From Trichomonas vaginalis G3 (lineage: Eukaryota; Parabasalia; Trichomonadida; Trichomonadidae): 64,000 nucleotides of DNA. The number at the start of each line of letters is the position of its first letter. The first letter of the stretch is position 1. The notes under the pieces are model-generated. The model worked only from the letters and a program-made list of their open reading frames with translations. It searched no databases and was not told the DNA's origin. Made by a program: the position numbers and the translations under genes. Of the stretch, positions 30,134 through 40,536 are shown in pieces. The stretch lies in NCBI RefSeq assembly GCF_026262505.1, contig NC_067203.1, positions 11,780,001-11,844,000 of the forward strand, written 5' to 3'.

Positions 30134-33100
30134 ATGGGAGAAGGAAATCTCGTGTACATCTTACTTATGGTAATAGACTTTATCCTATTACTCATGTCCT
30201 TTATTAACGTAATCAATAACTCACCAGAACCAGAAAAAGCAGAAGAGAAACAAGAAGAGGAAGATGATGAACCAATTGTGGTAACCCGTGACATTGATCT
30301 TCCTGTTGATGGAGAAAACAATGAAGCTAATGAGAAATTACAAGAATTGATCGATGATCTTAAGAAGAAACTTGCTGATTCGGAGAAGAATCGCAAGGCC
30401 AATGAAGATAAGATCAAAGAACAGCAAGATCTCAACGATAAACTCGAAAAAGAGAACAATGATCTTAAAAACAAGAACTGCTGTGATGAGAAAGCATGTA
30501 ATGAAAAGTTAGACCAACTTAGAAAGGAGATAGATGATCTTAAGAACAATAACAACAATAATGAGAAGGCATGCAATGATAAATTAGCAGAACTTCTCAA
30601 GGAAAACGAAGATCTTAAGAATAAGAATGAACAAGCTCAGAAAGATCTTGATAACCAAAAGGATGAAAACAATAGGCTTAATAAAGAAATAGAAGATTTA
30701 AAGAATGCCAATGGAGACAATGCAAAATTAGCCAACGATAATATTGATAGATTACACAAAGAGATTGAAGCACTTAAAAAGAAGAATGATGAAAATGAAA
30801 AGGCCCTTCAAGATAAGGATACAGAAAATGAAAGACTCGCCAAAGAAAATGCTGCCATTAGAGCCAGTTCCGATGAGCTTGATAGCGCACCAAGGGATCT
30901 CATTGACCAGTTAAAGACCGAAATCGATGAATTAAAGAACAAGCAAGATCAAAATGAGAAAGATCTGAAGGAAAAGGCAGAAGAAAACGAATTGCTCAAC
31001 AAATTAAACAAAGATCTTAATAATGCTGCTTCAAATACAGACAAATCCAATAAGGATAGAATCAAAGAACTTGAAGATGAGATTAATGATCTTAAGAACA
31101 AGAACAATGATAACGAAAAGGCCCTCCAGGACAAGAATAGCGAAAATGAAAGACTTGCCAAGGAGAATGAAGATCTTAAGAACAAGAATGATGAAAATGA
31201 AAAAGCAATTCAGGACAAGAACAATGAAAACGAGAGACTCGCTAAGGAAAATGAAGACCTCAAGAACAATGCAGCTAATTCCGATAAGGCCAACCAAGAT
31301 AGGATCAAACAGCTCGAAGAAGAGAATAATGATCTTAAGAACAAGAACAATGAGAAAGATAATGAAATACAGAACAAGAATGAAGAGAATGAGAAGCTTG
31401 CCAAAGAAATCGAAAATCTTAGAAACGCTGCAGGAGACTTGGATAAAATCGCCCAGGACAATGCAGAGTTAAAGAATAAGAATGATGAAAAGGCTAAGCA
31501 GCTTGAAGATGCAAACAACCAACTTAACGCAAAGAATGAAGAAAACAACAACCTTAACAATGAACTTAATAATCTCACGGCCAAGTTCAATGATGCACAA
31601 AACGACCTCAATGGTAAGAACGAAGAAAATGATAATCTCAAGAAGGAGATTGAAGAGCTTAAGAACAAGAATGCAGAACAAGATGAAGCACTTAAGAACA
31701 AGGACAACGAACTTAATGAAAAGAACAACAAACTTGCAGAACAAGATGAAGCACTTAAGAACAAGGATAATGAACTTAATGAAAAGAACGCAAAGATTGC
31801 TGAGCAAGAAGAAGCCCTTAAGAACAAGGATGAAGAACTCAAGAACAAGAACGAAGAAAACGATAACCTCAAGAAGGAAATTGAGGAGCTTAAGAACAAG
31901 AACAATGAACAAGAAGAAGCTCTTAAGGCTAAAGATGAAGAAATAAATGAAAAGAATGGAAAGATTGCCGAGCAAGAAGAAGCTCTTAAGGCTAAAGATG
32001 AAGAAATAAATGAAAAGAATGGAAAGATTGCCGAGCAAGAAGAAGCTCTTAAGGCTAAAGATGAAGAAATAAATGAAAAGAATGGAAAGATTGCCGAGCA
32101 AGAAGAAGCTCTTAAGGCTAAAGATGAAGAAATAAATGAAAAGAATGGAAAGATTGCCGAGCAAGAAGAAGCTCTTAAGGCTAAAGATGAAGAGCTCGAA
32201 GCACTTAAGACAAAGATCGCAGAGTTAGAAGACATTATCAAGCAAAAGGATGCTGAAATCGAAGAACTCAAGAGATTACTTGCTGAGAGAGATAATGCAA
32301 ATCAATCTAACTCAGAGCAAAATGCTAAAGATCTCGAAGATCTCAAGAATAAGCTTAATGAAGCAGAGAAGGCCAAACAAGATGCACTCGACAAGTTAAA
32401 CGATGAGTTCCAGAACGGTCAGAAGCTCGAAGAAGAGAATGGTGACCTCAAGAAACTCATCGACGAGCTCAATGATAAGCTTAAGAAGAAGGATGACAAG
32501 ATTGCTCTCATGAAGAACCATCTTTCAGAACAAGAAAAGAGCCTCATTGATGCTGAAGAAAGAGCTGCAGCAGAACGTGCCGAAAAAGAACAATTAGCAG
32601 CAGCTAAGTCTCGCGAACTTGCAGATATTGAAGAAAGAGCTGAAGCAGCAGAAAGAGCTGCTAAAGAAGCTGAAGAAAAGGCTGAACAAGAGAGATTGGC
32701 AAGAGAAAGAGAAATTGATGACATTGCCGCCAAAGCACAAAGAGAAGCAGAAGAAAAGATTTCTGCTGAAAAGAGAGAGCTCGAGGAAAGAGCCTTAGCA
32801 GCAGAAAGAGCCGCAAGAGAAGCCGAAGAGAAGTTGAATGCCGAAAAACAAGCATGGAACAATGCTGTTTCAACAGTTTCAACACAAATTACTGATCTTT
32901 CATTCGGTAAAATCAGAACAATCAACCAAATCGATCTCGACCAACTTATCTCTGTTCACGGCAAGTCAAGACCAATCGCTGTTTATGTTCTTTCCAGATC
33001 ATCTCAGTTATCACACTCTGGTGCTTTCATTTATGATACACATAAGCTTCCAGATAACTCCCTTTACCTCTACGTTGGTGAGGACTGCCCAGCAGCATTA

Positions 33101-33589
33101 GAGCAGCTTGGTGAAAAGCTTCTTGCAGCATATTCAGCAGAATATCCAAAGGCAGAAGTCCACTACGTAAAGAGAGTCAGCACTGGTACTGAATTCCAGA
33201 GAATGATCAAAGTTATTGGTGGTCACGTTGGACAGATTCAGGCATCTGTTAAATCAGGTGATGAATTGTTCTTCGAAAACAACTTCTTCAAGATTAAATT
33301 CCATGTCGTTGTTTTCTCTGAAGGAAAAGTCATTACACCAAAGGTTACAAAGACTGTTTCACTTGATGTTCTCCCGCAGAAGGGTGCTGCAATCATTGAC
33401 TGCTCTGATACGACTTTGTACTTATTCATGTCATCTGTTATGCCAGAAGATCCAATCGAAAAGGCTGATCATGATGCTGCAATTAAGTATATGTCAGAGG
33501 CTCCAGAGTATAGCAATAGAGATGTGACAATCTTCAATAGAGAGTGCATCCCACCAAACCTTAAGATCCTTCTTGGTGCCCAAATTTAA
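30134..33589 (+). CDS. Membrane-anchored giant coiled-coil protein with a gelsolin-like C-terminal region
   Basis: Whole host gene of 1151 residues. Residues 5-27 (NLVYILLMVIDFILLLMSFI) form one membrane segment with almost no signal-peptide features, so a signal anchor is likely. Residues 28-55 are acidic. Residues 60 to about 905 are one long Lys/Glu/Asn-rich coiled coil (heptads such as DLKNKNDENEKAL), with a 21-residue unit repeated four times. Residues 780-905 change to Ala/Glu/Arg coiled coil. The last 240 residues are globular: SLYLYVGEDCPAALEQLGEK and GTEFQRMIKV resemble a gelsolin/ADF-type repeat (compare the family pattern YvWvGk.a...E), and AAIIDCSDTTLYLFMSS may be a second one. 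That would make it an actin- or membrane-linked tether, which is an inference. It stands alone between the foldback repeat and Polinton R. Confidence 0.8.
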   Translation: MGEGNLVYILLMVIDFILLLMSFINVINNSPEPEKAEEKQEEEDDEPIVVTRDIDLPVDGENNEANEKLQELIDDLKKKLADSEKNRKANEDKIKEQQDLNDKLEKENNDLKNKNCCDEKACNEKLDQLRKEIDDLKNNNNNNEKACNDKLAELLKENEDLKNKNEQAQKDLDNQKDENNRLNKEIEDLKNANGDNAKLANDNIDRLHKEIEALKKKNDENEKALQDKDTENERLAKENAAIRASSDELDSAPRDLIDQLKTEIDELKNKQDQNEKDLKEKAEENELLNKLNKDLNNAASNTDKSNKDRIKELEDEINDLKNKNNDNEKALQDKNSENERLAKENEDLKNKNDENEKAIQDKNNENERLAKENEDLKNNAANSDKANQDRIKQLEEENNDLKNKNNEKDNEIQNKNEENEKLAKEIENLRNAAGDLDKIAQDNAELKNKNDEKAKQLEDANNQLNAKNEENNNLNNELNNLTAKFNDAQNDLNGKNEENDNLKKEIEELKNKNAEQDEALKNKDNELNEKNNKLAEQDEALKNKDNELNEKNAKIAEQEEALKNKDEELKNKNEENDNLKKEIEELKNKNNEQEEALKAKDEEINEKNGKIAEQEEALKAKDEEINEKNGKIAEQEEALKAKDEEINEKNGKIAEQEEALKAKDEEINEKNGKIAEQEEALKAKDEELEALKTKIAELEDIIKQKDAEIEELKRLLAERDNANQSNSEQNAKDLEDLKNKLNEAEKAKQDALDKLNDEFQNGQKLEEENGDLKKLIDELNDKLKKKDDKIALMKNHLSEQEKSLIDAEERAAAERAEKEQLAAAKSRELADIEERAEAAERAAKEAEEKAEQERLAREREIDDIAAKAQREAEEKISAEKRELEERALAAERAAREAEEKLNAEKQAWNNAVSTVSTQITDLSFGKIRTINQIDLDQLISVHGKSRPIAVYVLSRSSQLSHSGAFIYDTHKLPDNSLYLYVGEDCPAALEQLGEKLLAAYSAEYPKAEVHYVKRVSTGTEFQRMIKVIGGHVGQIQASVKSGDELFFENNFFKIKFHVVVFSEGKVITPKVTKTVSLDVLPQKGAAIIDCSDTTLYLFMSSVMPEDPIEKADHDAAIKYMSEAPEYSNRDVTIFNRECIPPNLKILLGAQI
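31913..32164 (+). repeat. Four perfect 63-bp coding repeats in the coiled coil
   Basis: Units start at 31913, 31976, 32039 and 32102 and appear identical in sequence, with a partial fifth from 32165. Each encodes EEALKAKDEEINEKNGKIAE plus Q, three heptads. Identity at the DNA level points to recent expansion or gene conversion. Confidence 0.9.
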
Positions 33590-34198
33590 ATTTAGTTTTA
33601 ATTTTTGACGAGTAAATATTCACTATTTATCTTTATCAAAACGTTTTTTTAAATCATGATCTCCAAATATAGAAAATGCATTGCCTTAATTATCATTAAT
33701 TGTCTTTTTAAGAAGCAATATCAGATTTTTTTCCAATGCAAAAGAGGAAAATGGAGAAACACCCCTAAATTTTGCAGAGGTCCAAGTATTACAAAGGAAC
33801 TTCTTTTTTTCCACACTCTCTAATATAACCCAATGAAAAGGATAATAATGGATAAACAGTCCTTCAGATTGCAGTACTTTATTATAGAAAAGAGGTTAAT
33901 CTTTTTCTTTCACATGATGTTAATACCGTTGAAAATGTATATAATATAAGTGCAGCTTATGACATTATCAAAACTTAAATCCTTGCAAATTTATGATATT
34001 CAATATTGGATCATTTAAAATACATCTATTGTTACATGTCTTATGCTAAATTATTTTATAAAATGGTCCAAATAACATGTTTTTATTCATAAGAGATCAT
34101 TTATCACACCATTAATAGCAAATTTCAATTGTTTTTTATTATGAGTACATAAATAGTGCGATTTGAAATAGTAAGCACATTCCTGTATTTCCACACTA
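33590..34198. other. Intergenic host DNA
   Basis: About 600 bp, AT-rich, between the coiled-coil stop and Polinton R. No gene, repeat or RNA feature seen. Confidence 0.5.
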
Positions 34199-34204
34199 TT
34201 ATGT
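34199..34204 (+). repeat. Target-site duplication TTATGT, left of R
   Basis: TTATGT stands directly before the poly-A terminus at 34205 and again directly after the poly-T terminus at 58764-58769. Six bases is the length known for Polintons. The TT part is ambiguous with the poly-T on the right. Confidence 0.7.
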
Positions 34205-34354
34205 AAAAAAAAAAAAAGGTAATGGGGCTTCCAGGCACTTCGTGCCCTCTAGCCCCGAAGATGTTTAGTATAACTTTGTCCGGACAAGTAAGGGTCTATC
34301 GTCGCTACAGGAAAAGTTACAGGCGTTCCAAGGAAGTATACTTTGAGAAGCCTT
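34205..34354 (+). repeat. Left terminal inverted repeat of R
   Basis: Poly-A (12), then GGTAATGGGGCTTCCAGGCA and on to GAGAAGCC. It is repeated inverted at 58607-58763. Confidence 0.9.
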
Positions 34355-34485
34355 TTCTCCCTTATAGAATGAGATAGGACGGTTATTTTACAAAACTGAC
34401 AACACTTTGACCGAGTAGTTTTTTGTGCTGAACAAAAAGTGTCATATAAACATCTGTCAAAAACCGCTTTTTAACTTCACTTAAA

Positions 34486-37400
34486 ATGCCACGTAAGCTA
34501 CGTAAGAATATACGTAAGAGGAAGAGAGCATTGAAACATCCAATAGTAAAACTGACACCACAACAACAGTTGCAACAACAAATAATGAATGACCCCACTA
34601 TGTTGCAACAAATGTCAAGCAACCCTATGCTCTTAAACCGAGTTCTTGGTGCACAGAATGGAGGTTTAAGAGCGGCACTTTTAGCGAAAATGACAGGCTA
34701 TGGTGGAGCTGCAGACGGAACAGCTTATAACCCTCAAAGTCAAATGAATTTGAGTTCACTCAAAAATCAAATATCAGATGTCAAAAAGTCAAACATAGAC
34801 ATACAGAAGCAAATAAGTGAAAACGAAAAGAAACTAGAATATGACAGACACACAAAGAAACTAAATGAGTTAAACGTAGAGAAAAAGAAGAAAGAAGAAC
34901 AACTGAAAGAACTAAGTACAGAGGAATATGCGAAAAAAGTGTCAGAAAAAGCAGCAGAAGTAGCAAAAATGGAACAAGATGTCATAAATTTGAAAAACCA
35001 TACTACTCAATATAAAGTACTGAAAGATGAAGAGATAAAACAAAAAGCCCTGAAGACATATATGGATAGCGATGAGTATAAAAAAGAAGTTGAAGCAAAT
35101 GTAAAGGCAGAAAAACTTTTACAGTTGCAAAACCAAACCGTACAGTATGAAAACTTAGCACAAGAAAGTAAAAATAACGACGCAGCCATGCAAAAGGCAA
35201 TGAAAAGCGCAGAATATATAAAAGCTAACAATGACTGGTTAGATGCCCAAGCCAACGCTAAAGCAGCCCAGCTTATAGGGTCAATAAGGACAAAAATACA
35301 AGCGGATGAAGACAGTTCAAATGAAGCTTTAACAAATGCTGACTTTAAGAACGCCTTCGAAGCTCTTCATAGTAAGGTGAAACTAGTGAACGACTTCTCA
35401 TCTGGAAAGAAACTGAAGTCTGAAGGTTTCGACAAAGAGTTAAGAGAAGTAGCACAAAATATGACGAAAATAACAGATGCAGCAACGAGACAGGCAGTTC
35501 AAAGTGCCTATGACGCCGTTAGAGCAACTGTTGTGGAAAGTCAAGAAAAAGAGTTACAACAGACCAAAACAGACCTAGTAAATGCTTTCTTAAAAACGAA
35601 AAGTCAGGTAGGACATTATGCTGCAGATGGAACATATGTGCCAGCTGGTGGAACTTATATACTAGCTAGTGGAACTTATATACCACCAAACCCTCCAAGA
35701 GAAGCACCTGCACCAGGACTACCTAGAACATTTACATCGTCACATGGACACAGACACAGGCATGCACCAAAACCAACACAACAACCAACAGTTCAAAACC
35801 CTGCACCACAACAACAACCACAACCAACAGTTCAAAACACTGCACCAAAACCAACACAACAACCAACAGTTCAAAACCCTGCACCACAACAACAACCACA
35901 ACCAACAGTTCAAAACACTGCACCAAAACCAACACAACAACCAACAGTTCAAAACCCTGCACCACAACAACAACCACAACCAACAGTTCAAAACACTGCA
36001 CCACAACCAACAGTTCAAAACACTGCACCACAACCAACAGTTCAAAACACTGCACAGCAACAACCACAAACAGAGCAAGGACATAAAAGAAGTAGAGAAC
36101 AAGGAAACCAAGATTTCTTAAAAATGCTTAAAGAAGACTATGGTTACCCAGATACTCTTGACTTTAGTGACAGATATAAAGAAGCTATTAGAAAGTTCAA
36201 GGAAGGAAATACTGACCCGAACCTATTTAGCTTTATGGCTCAGCACCAAACGGGATATAATTTCAAACCTGGAAAATACAAGCTCGCTAAGGGATATGAT
36301 TTAATAGCATATCATCCAAATGACATGACTGAACTTACTCCGAGATATTTGGTGTCAGAGATAAATGATAATTCAACTATCTTCATGAAACGCGTAAAAA
36401 ATAAAGACGGAACGAAAGAAGAAAGGGTTATGAATGCGGATGACTTAAATAGGGAACTTGTTAAAAACGGTCTCGGAATATATGAAATGCCAGCAGATGA
36501 GGTACAAGAAACTCCACAGGAAGAAGTTCAGATACAACCAGACATGGAAGAAATAGTTCAGCAACAACAGCTAGAAGAGCCTGAAGGAAACGAACAAGTC
36601 CCTCCTTTGGAAACTAACTTCACAGAACTAGATGAAGATTTGGAACAGCCGAAAAATCTTGACCCTCAACAAGAGTATGAGGTGAATATGGAATCTTTCC
36701 AAGAGTCTAAGAAAAATTCGGCTGACATGGTAGAAGAATATCGAAAAATGTTTGCCGACATACAAAAGACTCCAACATCAGATGAAAATATTCAGCATAG
36801 AATGGAAGTACTGAAAGAAAATGTACACAAATACAACAACCCTTTTTACTTACGAGCATATAACGTTCAATCTTTGGATGAACTCGGTGAAAATAAAAGG
36901 TTAAATTTCAACAAAACATATAGAAATGAAACATTGTTTAAAGTTCATTCAGAACCTAACCAATATGGAAACAAACCTACTTTTGTTTCTGCAGACTATG
37001 GAACTACAATGAGATGGGGTCATAAAGCTAACCCGGATAGGTGGTTCATAAACTTACAACCACAATTCCAAGAAGTTGTAGACGCAATGGAAGTGAATGG
37101 TGAACCAGATTTAGCTGGTATTTTCAGCGCGGCTTTAATGCCATTGAAAGATATGAAACATGCAGATATTTTGGACCAGTATGAAATGAACATGGCTGAA
37201 GGAAATATAACACCTGACGTTCTAGAACATTTATCTCAAAGAACTACACAGAACCATAGAGATGGTATATTTGGTGAAGAGTTTAGAAAGAAAGTTAGGG
37301 ATAGAGAAGGAAGAGAACCTATTGTACATGACCTTGCAAACGAAAGTTTACAAAATGTCATAAAAACTTACTTTGCAGACGATGAACTGAGAAGGGATGA

Positions 37401-37981
37401 ATATTTAAGAAAACTCAAATGGACAGTACCAAATGAAATGTTAGTATTGAAAAACATGTTCCTTGACAAAATAAAACCAACTACAGAAATAAATGACGCA
37501 AGACTGAAAGATTGGGTAAAAGCTTTCCCATTCACAAAAGATATTGTTGGTAACATGGAAAGAAAACCAGAATGGCTACAAAAACATATATTTGGAAACG
37601 AGCTTATTCCATATGGACAAGCTCTGTTTGAAGAGCTTGAACCGGAAACTCAGGAAAGAGTCATGCAAACAATAAGCGAAGACTCAAATACAAACTATGA
37701 CAAAATCTTTCTAGGATATAGGTTACCTGAGATGGGCGACCAGAGCCCAAAGGCAAAAAGGACATGGGAAATTTACAACATACTAGGTGAACATGAGGCA
37801 AAGATGCAACAACTTAAAGCAGAGGGCAAGTTACCAAAGAAGAAGAGTAGAACAAAGTGAAAGTAGTGAAGAAGTAACTTCATCTAGTGAAAGTAGTGGC
37901 AATGAAGGAAAAAGAAGAGTTAAAAACTCAGCCAGGAAGAAAGTAAAGCTTGGTCCACGTGGGTTCTATTATGACATATAA
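34486..37981 (+). CDS. Large coiled-coil and Pro/Gln/Thr-rich Polinton protein
   Basis: About 1150 codons, nearly whole. Residues 3-19 are strongly basic (RKLRKNIRKRKRALKHP). Residues 22-60 are Gln/Met-rich. Residues 85-390 are coiled coil (DVKKSNIDIQKQISENEKKL). Residues 400-525 are low complexity, with three 78-bp units starting at 35764, 35842 and 35920 (PTQQPTVQNPAPQQQPQPTV). The last 550 residues are folded, with FMAQHQTGYNFKPGKYKLAK and TMRWGHKANPDRWFINLQPQ. The C terminus is basic and ends GFYYDI. The gene sits at the end of the element directly before the capsid gene and is read in the same direction. The layout (basic DNA-binding N terminus, long rod) would suit a core or scaffold protein of the particle, but this is inference. 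A TCACT initiator lies 7 bases before the ATG. Confidence 0.75.
35764..36060 (+). repeat. 78-bp coding repeats (Pro/Gln/Thr)
   Basis: Three full units and short variants of ACAGTTCAAAACACTGCACC. L has only a reduced version of this region (23115-23215), so the length is variable between copies. Confidence 0.85.
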
Positions 37982-38013
37982 ATTCAACTATTCTATATTT
38001 TTACCCATATGAA

Positions 38014-39621
38014 ATGTACGCCGCTCAGAATATAACGCCAACAGTTTTGGATGCCATGAACGGAAATGTTTCCGAATGGTATAACGAATGCGACAATGCC
38101 ATTAGAAGGTCAGAAATAGTTCCTGGAACTTACGAATATACAACTGCTGTTTCTTATGGAAACGTAGGTGAGTTTGGAGAAGGTTCTTCAACAACAGTAG
38201 ATATTGCTTGCGACAGGTTTCATATAATTTCTATTGACAACTCATTCTTATACGTGGAACAAGACATTGAAATAAAACCTTCTGCCAAGTTGTCTGACAA
38301 GAAAGGTTGCAATGGAATTTTCTATGTCGGATACCAATATGCTCCAGAAGTTTTCATGGGATATAAGATATATTCTAACTCTGACTTAGTTCAAACAGTA
38401 ACATGGGCAAACTATGAATGGTTCGCTTTGAGAAACTCAGTACAACCACAAGCTAGAGAACAAACAGACCAGTATGCAACTATTGAGAAAATAAGAAGAC
38501 TTGACCCTAACGTTCCAGGAGTTTATGTTAACCTTTCTGGACAAACTGCAGCAGCAGTAACCAAAGTAAAACTGAAACTTAGAGTTCCTTTGTCATCTTT
38601 CCTCATCTTCAGGTTTTTAAGATACTTGCCAAACTGGGCAGGAAAAATTTCTATTGAACTTACTCCAAGCAAAAATAACTTAGTCATTGCACCAACACAA
38701 GACCCATTCACTATTACAGACGTAGAGGGAACAAATAAAACGTCATTCGCCGAATTTTGCAAAGACAAAGTTGACTTAGACTTTGGTTTCTCAAACCTCA
38801 ACACTGAAGTAAACTATTATTTCAATGCTGCTGGAACTGCTTGGGACCCAGTTAAGTTCACATGCGAAAAATTTGAATGCAAGAGAATAGAAAGCAGACT
38901 TGCAGTCTATATGTTGGACCCAGATATTTCAAATGCTTTAGCTGCCAAATATATTGCAGTTCCACTTATGTTCCCTATACACCAAATATCTGTCAAAGAC
39001 TTTGCAGGTGAAGTTGGAAACCAAAGTGCTGACCCAGGTGCAAGAACAGATATTGCTTTAACAACTGCAATGAAACATGCAGATACTATGTTTGTACTGT
39101 TCAGACGAACTATAAATGACTATTCTTGTTTCTACAACCCTGGTATTAAATATCATATAAACATAGATGGCAAATATTATCCAAGAGAAGAATATTCTAC
39201 AGTTGAAGATATGAGGTCATACAACTTGACATTAGATGCTATGAACTTTAACAACAACTTCACAACAACCATTAACCCTGAAATGCAAAGTTCTATTATG
39301 CCATATGTGAAAGTATGGACTCATACAGGAGGTCAAAAAACTCAATATACAAATGGAGACCGTTCAAACTTTTGGCTTGGCATTCCATTTGCTGACTCAG
39401 AAGACTTTATGGGTGGTATTTCAACTGTTGGTACAGTTCAAATACAATATACTGGTGACAGAGACGGTCCAGATGAACTGAGAGCAAAGAAGTTTACAAA
39501 ACCAATAGCACTTTTCACGGAAGATGCTCTTTTGAAGATTCGTTCGATGAAACCTGCTGGGGCTCCTCAGATTGGCATAACGACAGCTTCCATCGAGCAG
39601 ATTTTGGCAGCAGGTCAGTAA
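38014..39621 (+). CDS. Candidate major capsid protein
   Basis: Whole frame of 535 residues (MYAAQNITPTVLDAMNGNVS). Length, beta-rich look without membrane segments, and the place next to the penton candidate and upstream of helicase and ATPase fit the double jelly-roll capsid proteins known from Polintons. Landmarks are SIDNSFLYVEQDIEIKPSAK near residue 75, FLRYLPNWAGKISIELTP near 200 and ADTMFVLFRRTINDYSCFYN near 360. Its L counterpart is almost identical. The start context is TTTTTACCCATATGAAATG. The assignment rests on length, context and conservation, not on a recognised motif, and a fold prediction would decide it. Confidence 0.65.
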   Translation: MYAAQNITPTVLDAMNGNVSEWYNECDNAIRRSEIVPGTYEYTTAVSYGNVGEFGEGSSTTVDIACDRFHIISIDNSFLYVEQDIEIKPSAKLSDKKGCNGIFYVGYQYAPEVFMGYKIYSNSDLVQTVTWANYEWFALRNSVQPQAREQTDQYATIEKIRRLDPNVPGVYVNLSGQTAAAVTKVKLKLRVPLSSFLIFRFLRYLPNWAGKISIELTPSKNNLVIAPTQDPFTITDVEGTNKTSFAEFCKDKVDLDFGFSNLNTEVNYYFNAAGTAWDPVKFTCEKFECKRIESRLAVYMLDPDISNALAAKYIAVPLMFPIHQISVKDFAGEVGNQSADPGARTDIALTTAMKHADTMFVLFRRTINDYSCFYNPGIKYHINIDGKYYPREEYSTVEDMRSYNLTLDAMNFNNNFTTTINPEMQSSIMPYVKVWTHTGGQKTQYTNGDRSNFWLGIPFADSEDFMGGISTVGTVQIQYTGDRDGPDELRAKKFTKPIALFTEDALLKIRSMKPAGAPQIGITTASIEQILAAGQ

Positions 39622-39934
39622 GTTGTTCTTGAACTGACTTCTCTCCGTCAAATATTGACAGTACGCCAGTTTTGACATAAAATTGTATTATAAACTTACC
39701 TTTAGAAATATCTGTAAGTTTTGTTGTTATATTTTTGTCTGCTTCAAGAACTTTCACCATTTCGGTTATACCAACTTTCTTTGCTTTATGAAAATATTTT
39801 GGTTCAGCAAAGACTGCTATTCTATAACATTTACCATTGTTTGTATAAAGAACTATTCTGTCGATGTATTTGTATTGTTTGTGTGTGTAAACTTTGTTCT
39901 GCTTCAATTCGAAGAGATATCCGAATACGTCCAT
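39515..39934 (-). CDS. 139-residue protein antisense to the capsid 3' end
   Basis: Begins MDVFGYLFELKQNKVYTHKQ. It looks beta-rich (IVLYTNNGKCYRIAVFAEPK) with a segment KVLEADKNITTKLTDISKGK. The last 35 residues are encoded by the strand opposite the capsid gene, so the true end may be earlier. It is divergent from the MSFPKNR gene with 18 bp between ATGs. The function is unknown; conserved in L. Confidence 0.5.
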   Translation of the reverse strand: MDVFGYLFELKQNKVYTHKQYKYIDRIVLYTNNGKCYRIAVFAEPKYFHKAKKVGITEMVKVLEADKNITTKLTDISKGKFIIQFYVKTGVLSIFDGEKSVQEQLTDLLPKSARWKLSLCQSEEPQQVSSNESSKEHLP

Positions 39935-39952
39935 CTTTTTATTCTAAGTAAA
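39935..39952. promoter_or_regulatory. 18-bp bidirectional start region
   Basis: CTTTTTATTCTAAGTAAA lies between two divergent ATGs. It reads TTTTTA...AAATG rightward and, less perfectly, TTTACTTAGAATAAAAAG leftward. There is no room for a separate promoter for each gene. Confidence 0.6.
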
Positions 39953-40257
39953 ATGTCATTTCCGAAAAATAGAAGCGTGAGTGTTTCAAAAGGTTTAATG
40001 GCGGTGGCAGATGTGAAGTTAAATTCACCAACTCAAACAAACAGTCAAAGTGTTATTGTCAATGTCAAAGAAAGAGATGTTGAAGTGGGAAACCATACGA
40101 AGACGAAGATGGTATAACAATTGTTCCTGTAAAAGAACAACAACATACCCTGAAGTTAGCAGAGACTTAAGTTCTGTTGCAGATATTCGAAATGACTACC
40201 AACAACTGAAAGACAAACTTCAAACTCAGGAGAAGATTTGTCAAGCTTTAGTATAAT
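39953..40257 (+). pseudogene. MSFPKNRSVSVSKG small protein (R)
   Basis: About 100 codons. The N terminus is basic and Ser-rich (MSFPKNRSVSVSKGLMAVAD). The middle has VIVNVKERDVEVG. The C terminus is a short coiled coil (NDYQQLKDKLQTQEKICQAL). Stop and next start overlap as TAATG, the sign of a polycistronic or tightly packed unit. Not quite whole in R. No family recognised. Confidence 0.55.
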
Positions 40258-40532
40258 GTTAAACTTGGTCGAACACAACCCTGTAAAAGTGAACTCATAT
40301 GTCATTGCACCTCATGAAGTTTTTGAAAGAACTATTGAAACTTTTGACAGAGGCAGACGATATAAACATCAAAGAAATAGAACCCGACATTAGTTGCTGT
40401 GGTGTTTCATATAATGTCATTGACAAGATATACGTTATGAAAGGAGGTGAAACGTTGAACTTAAAATATAGTTTCCCAGACGTTATAAAAATATTTGACG
40501 ACCACAACATTTCATTAAAATTTATTTGCTAA
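40257..40532 (+). pseudogene. MLNLVEHNPVKVNSYV small protein (R)
   Basis: About 90 residues, mixed alpha/beta (LLKLLTEADDINIKEIEPDI; KIYVMKGGETLNLKYSFPDV). It is between a one-base overlap with the gene before it and 4 bp to the gene after it. Possibly an assembly factor by position; no motif supports this. Broken lightly. Confidence 0.5.
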
Positions 40533-40536
40533 GTAA

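Noticed and set aside
31210-32271. Long minus-strand open frame (353 codons, Ser/Leu-rich)
   Set aside because: It is the shadow of the Lys/Glu-rich coiled-coil gene on the other strand; its repeats mirror the 63-bp units and it has no start context.
35732-36111. Minus-strand Val/Cys/Leu-rich frames opposite the 78-bp repeats
   Set aside because: Shadows of the Pro/Gln/Thr repeats of the large Polinton protein.
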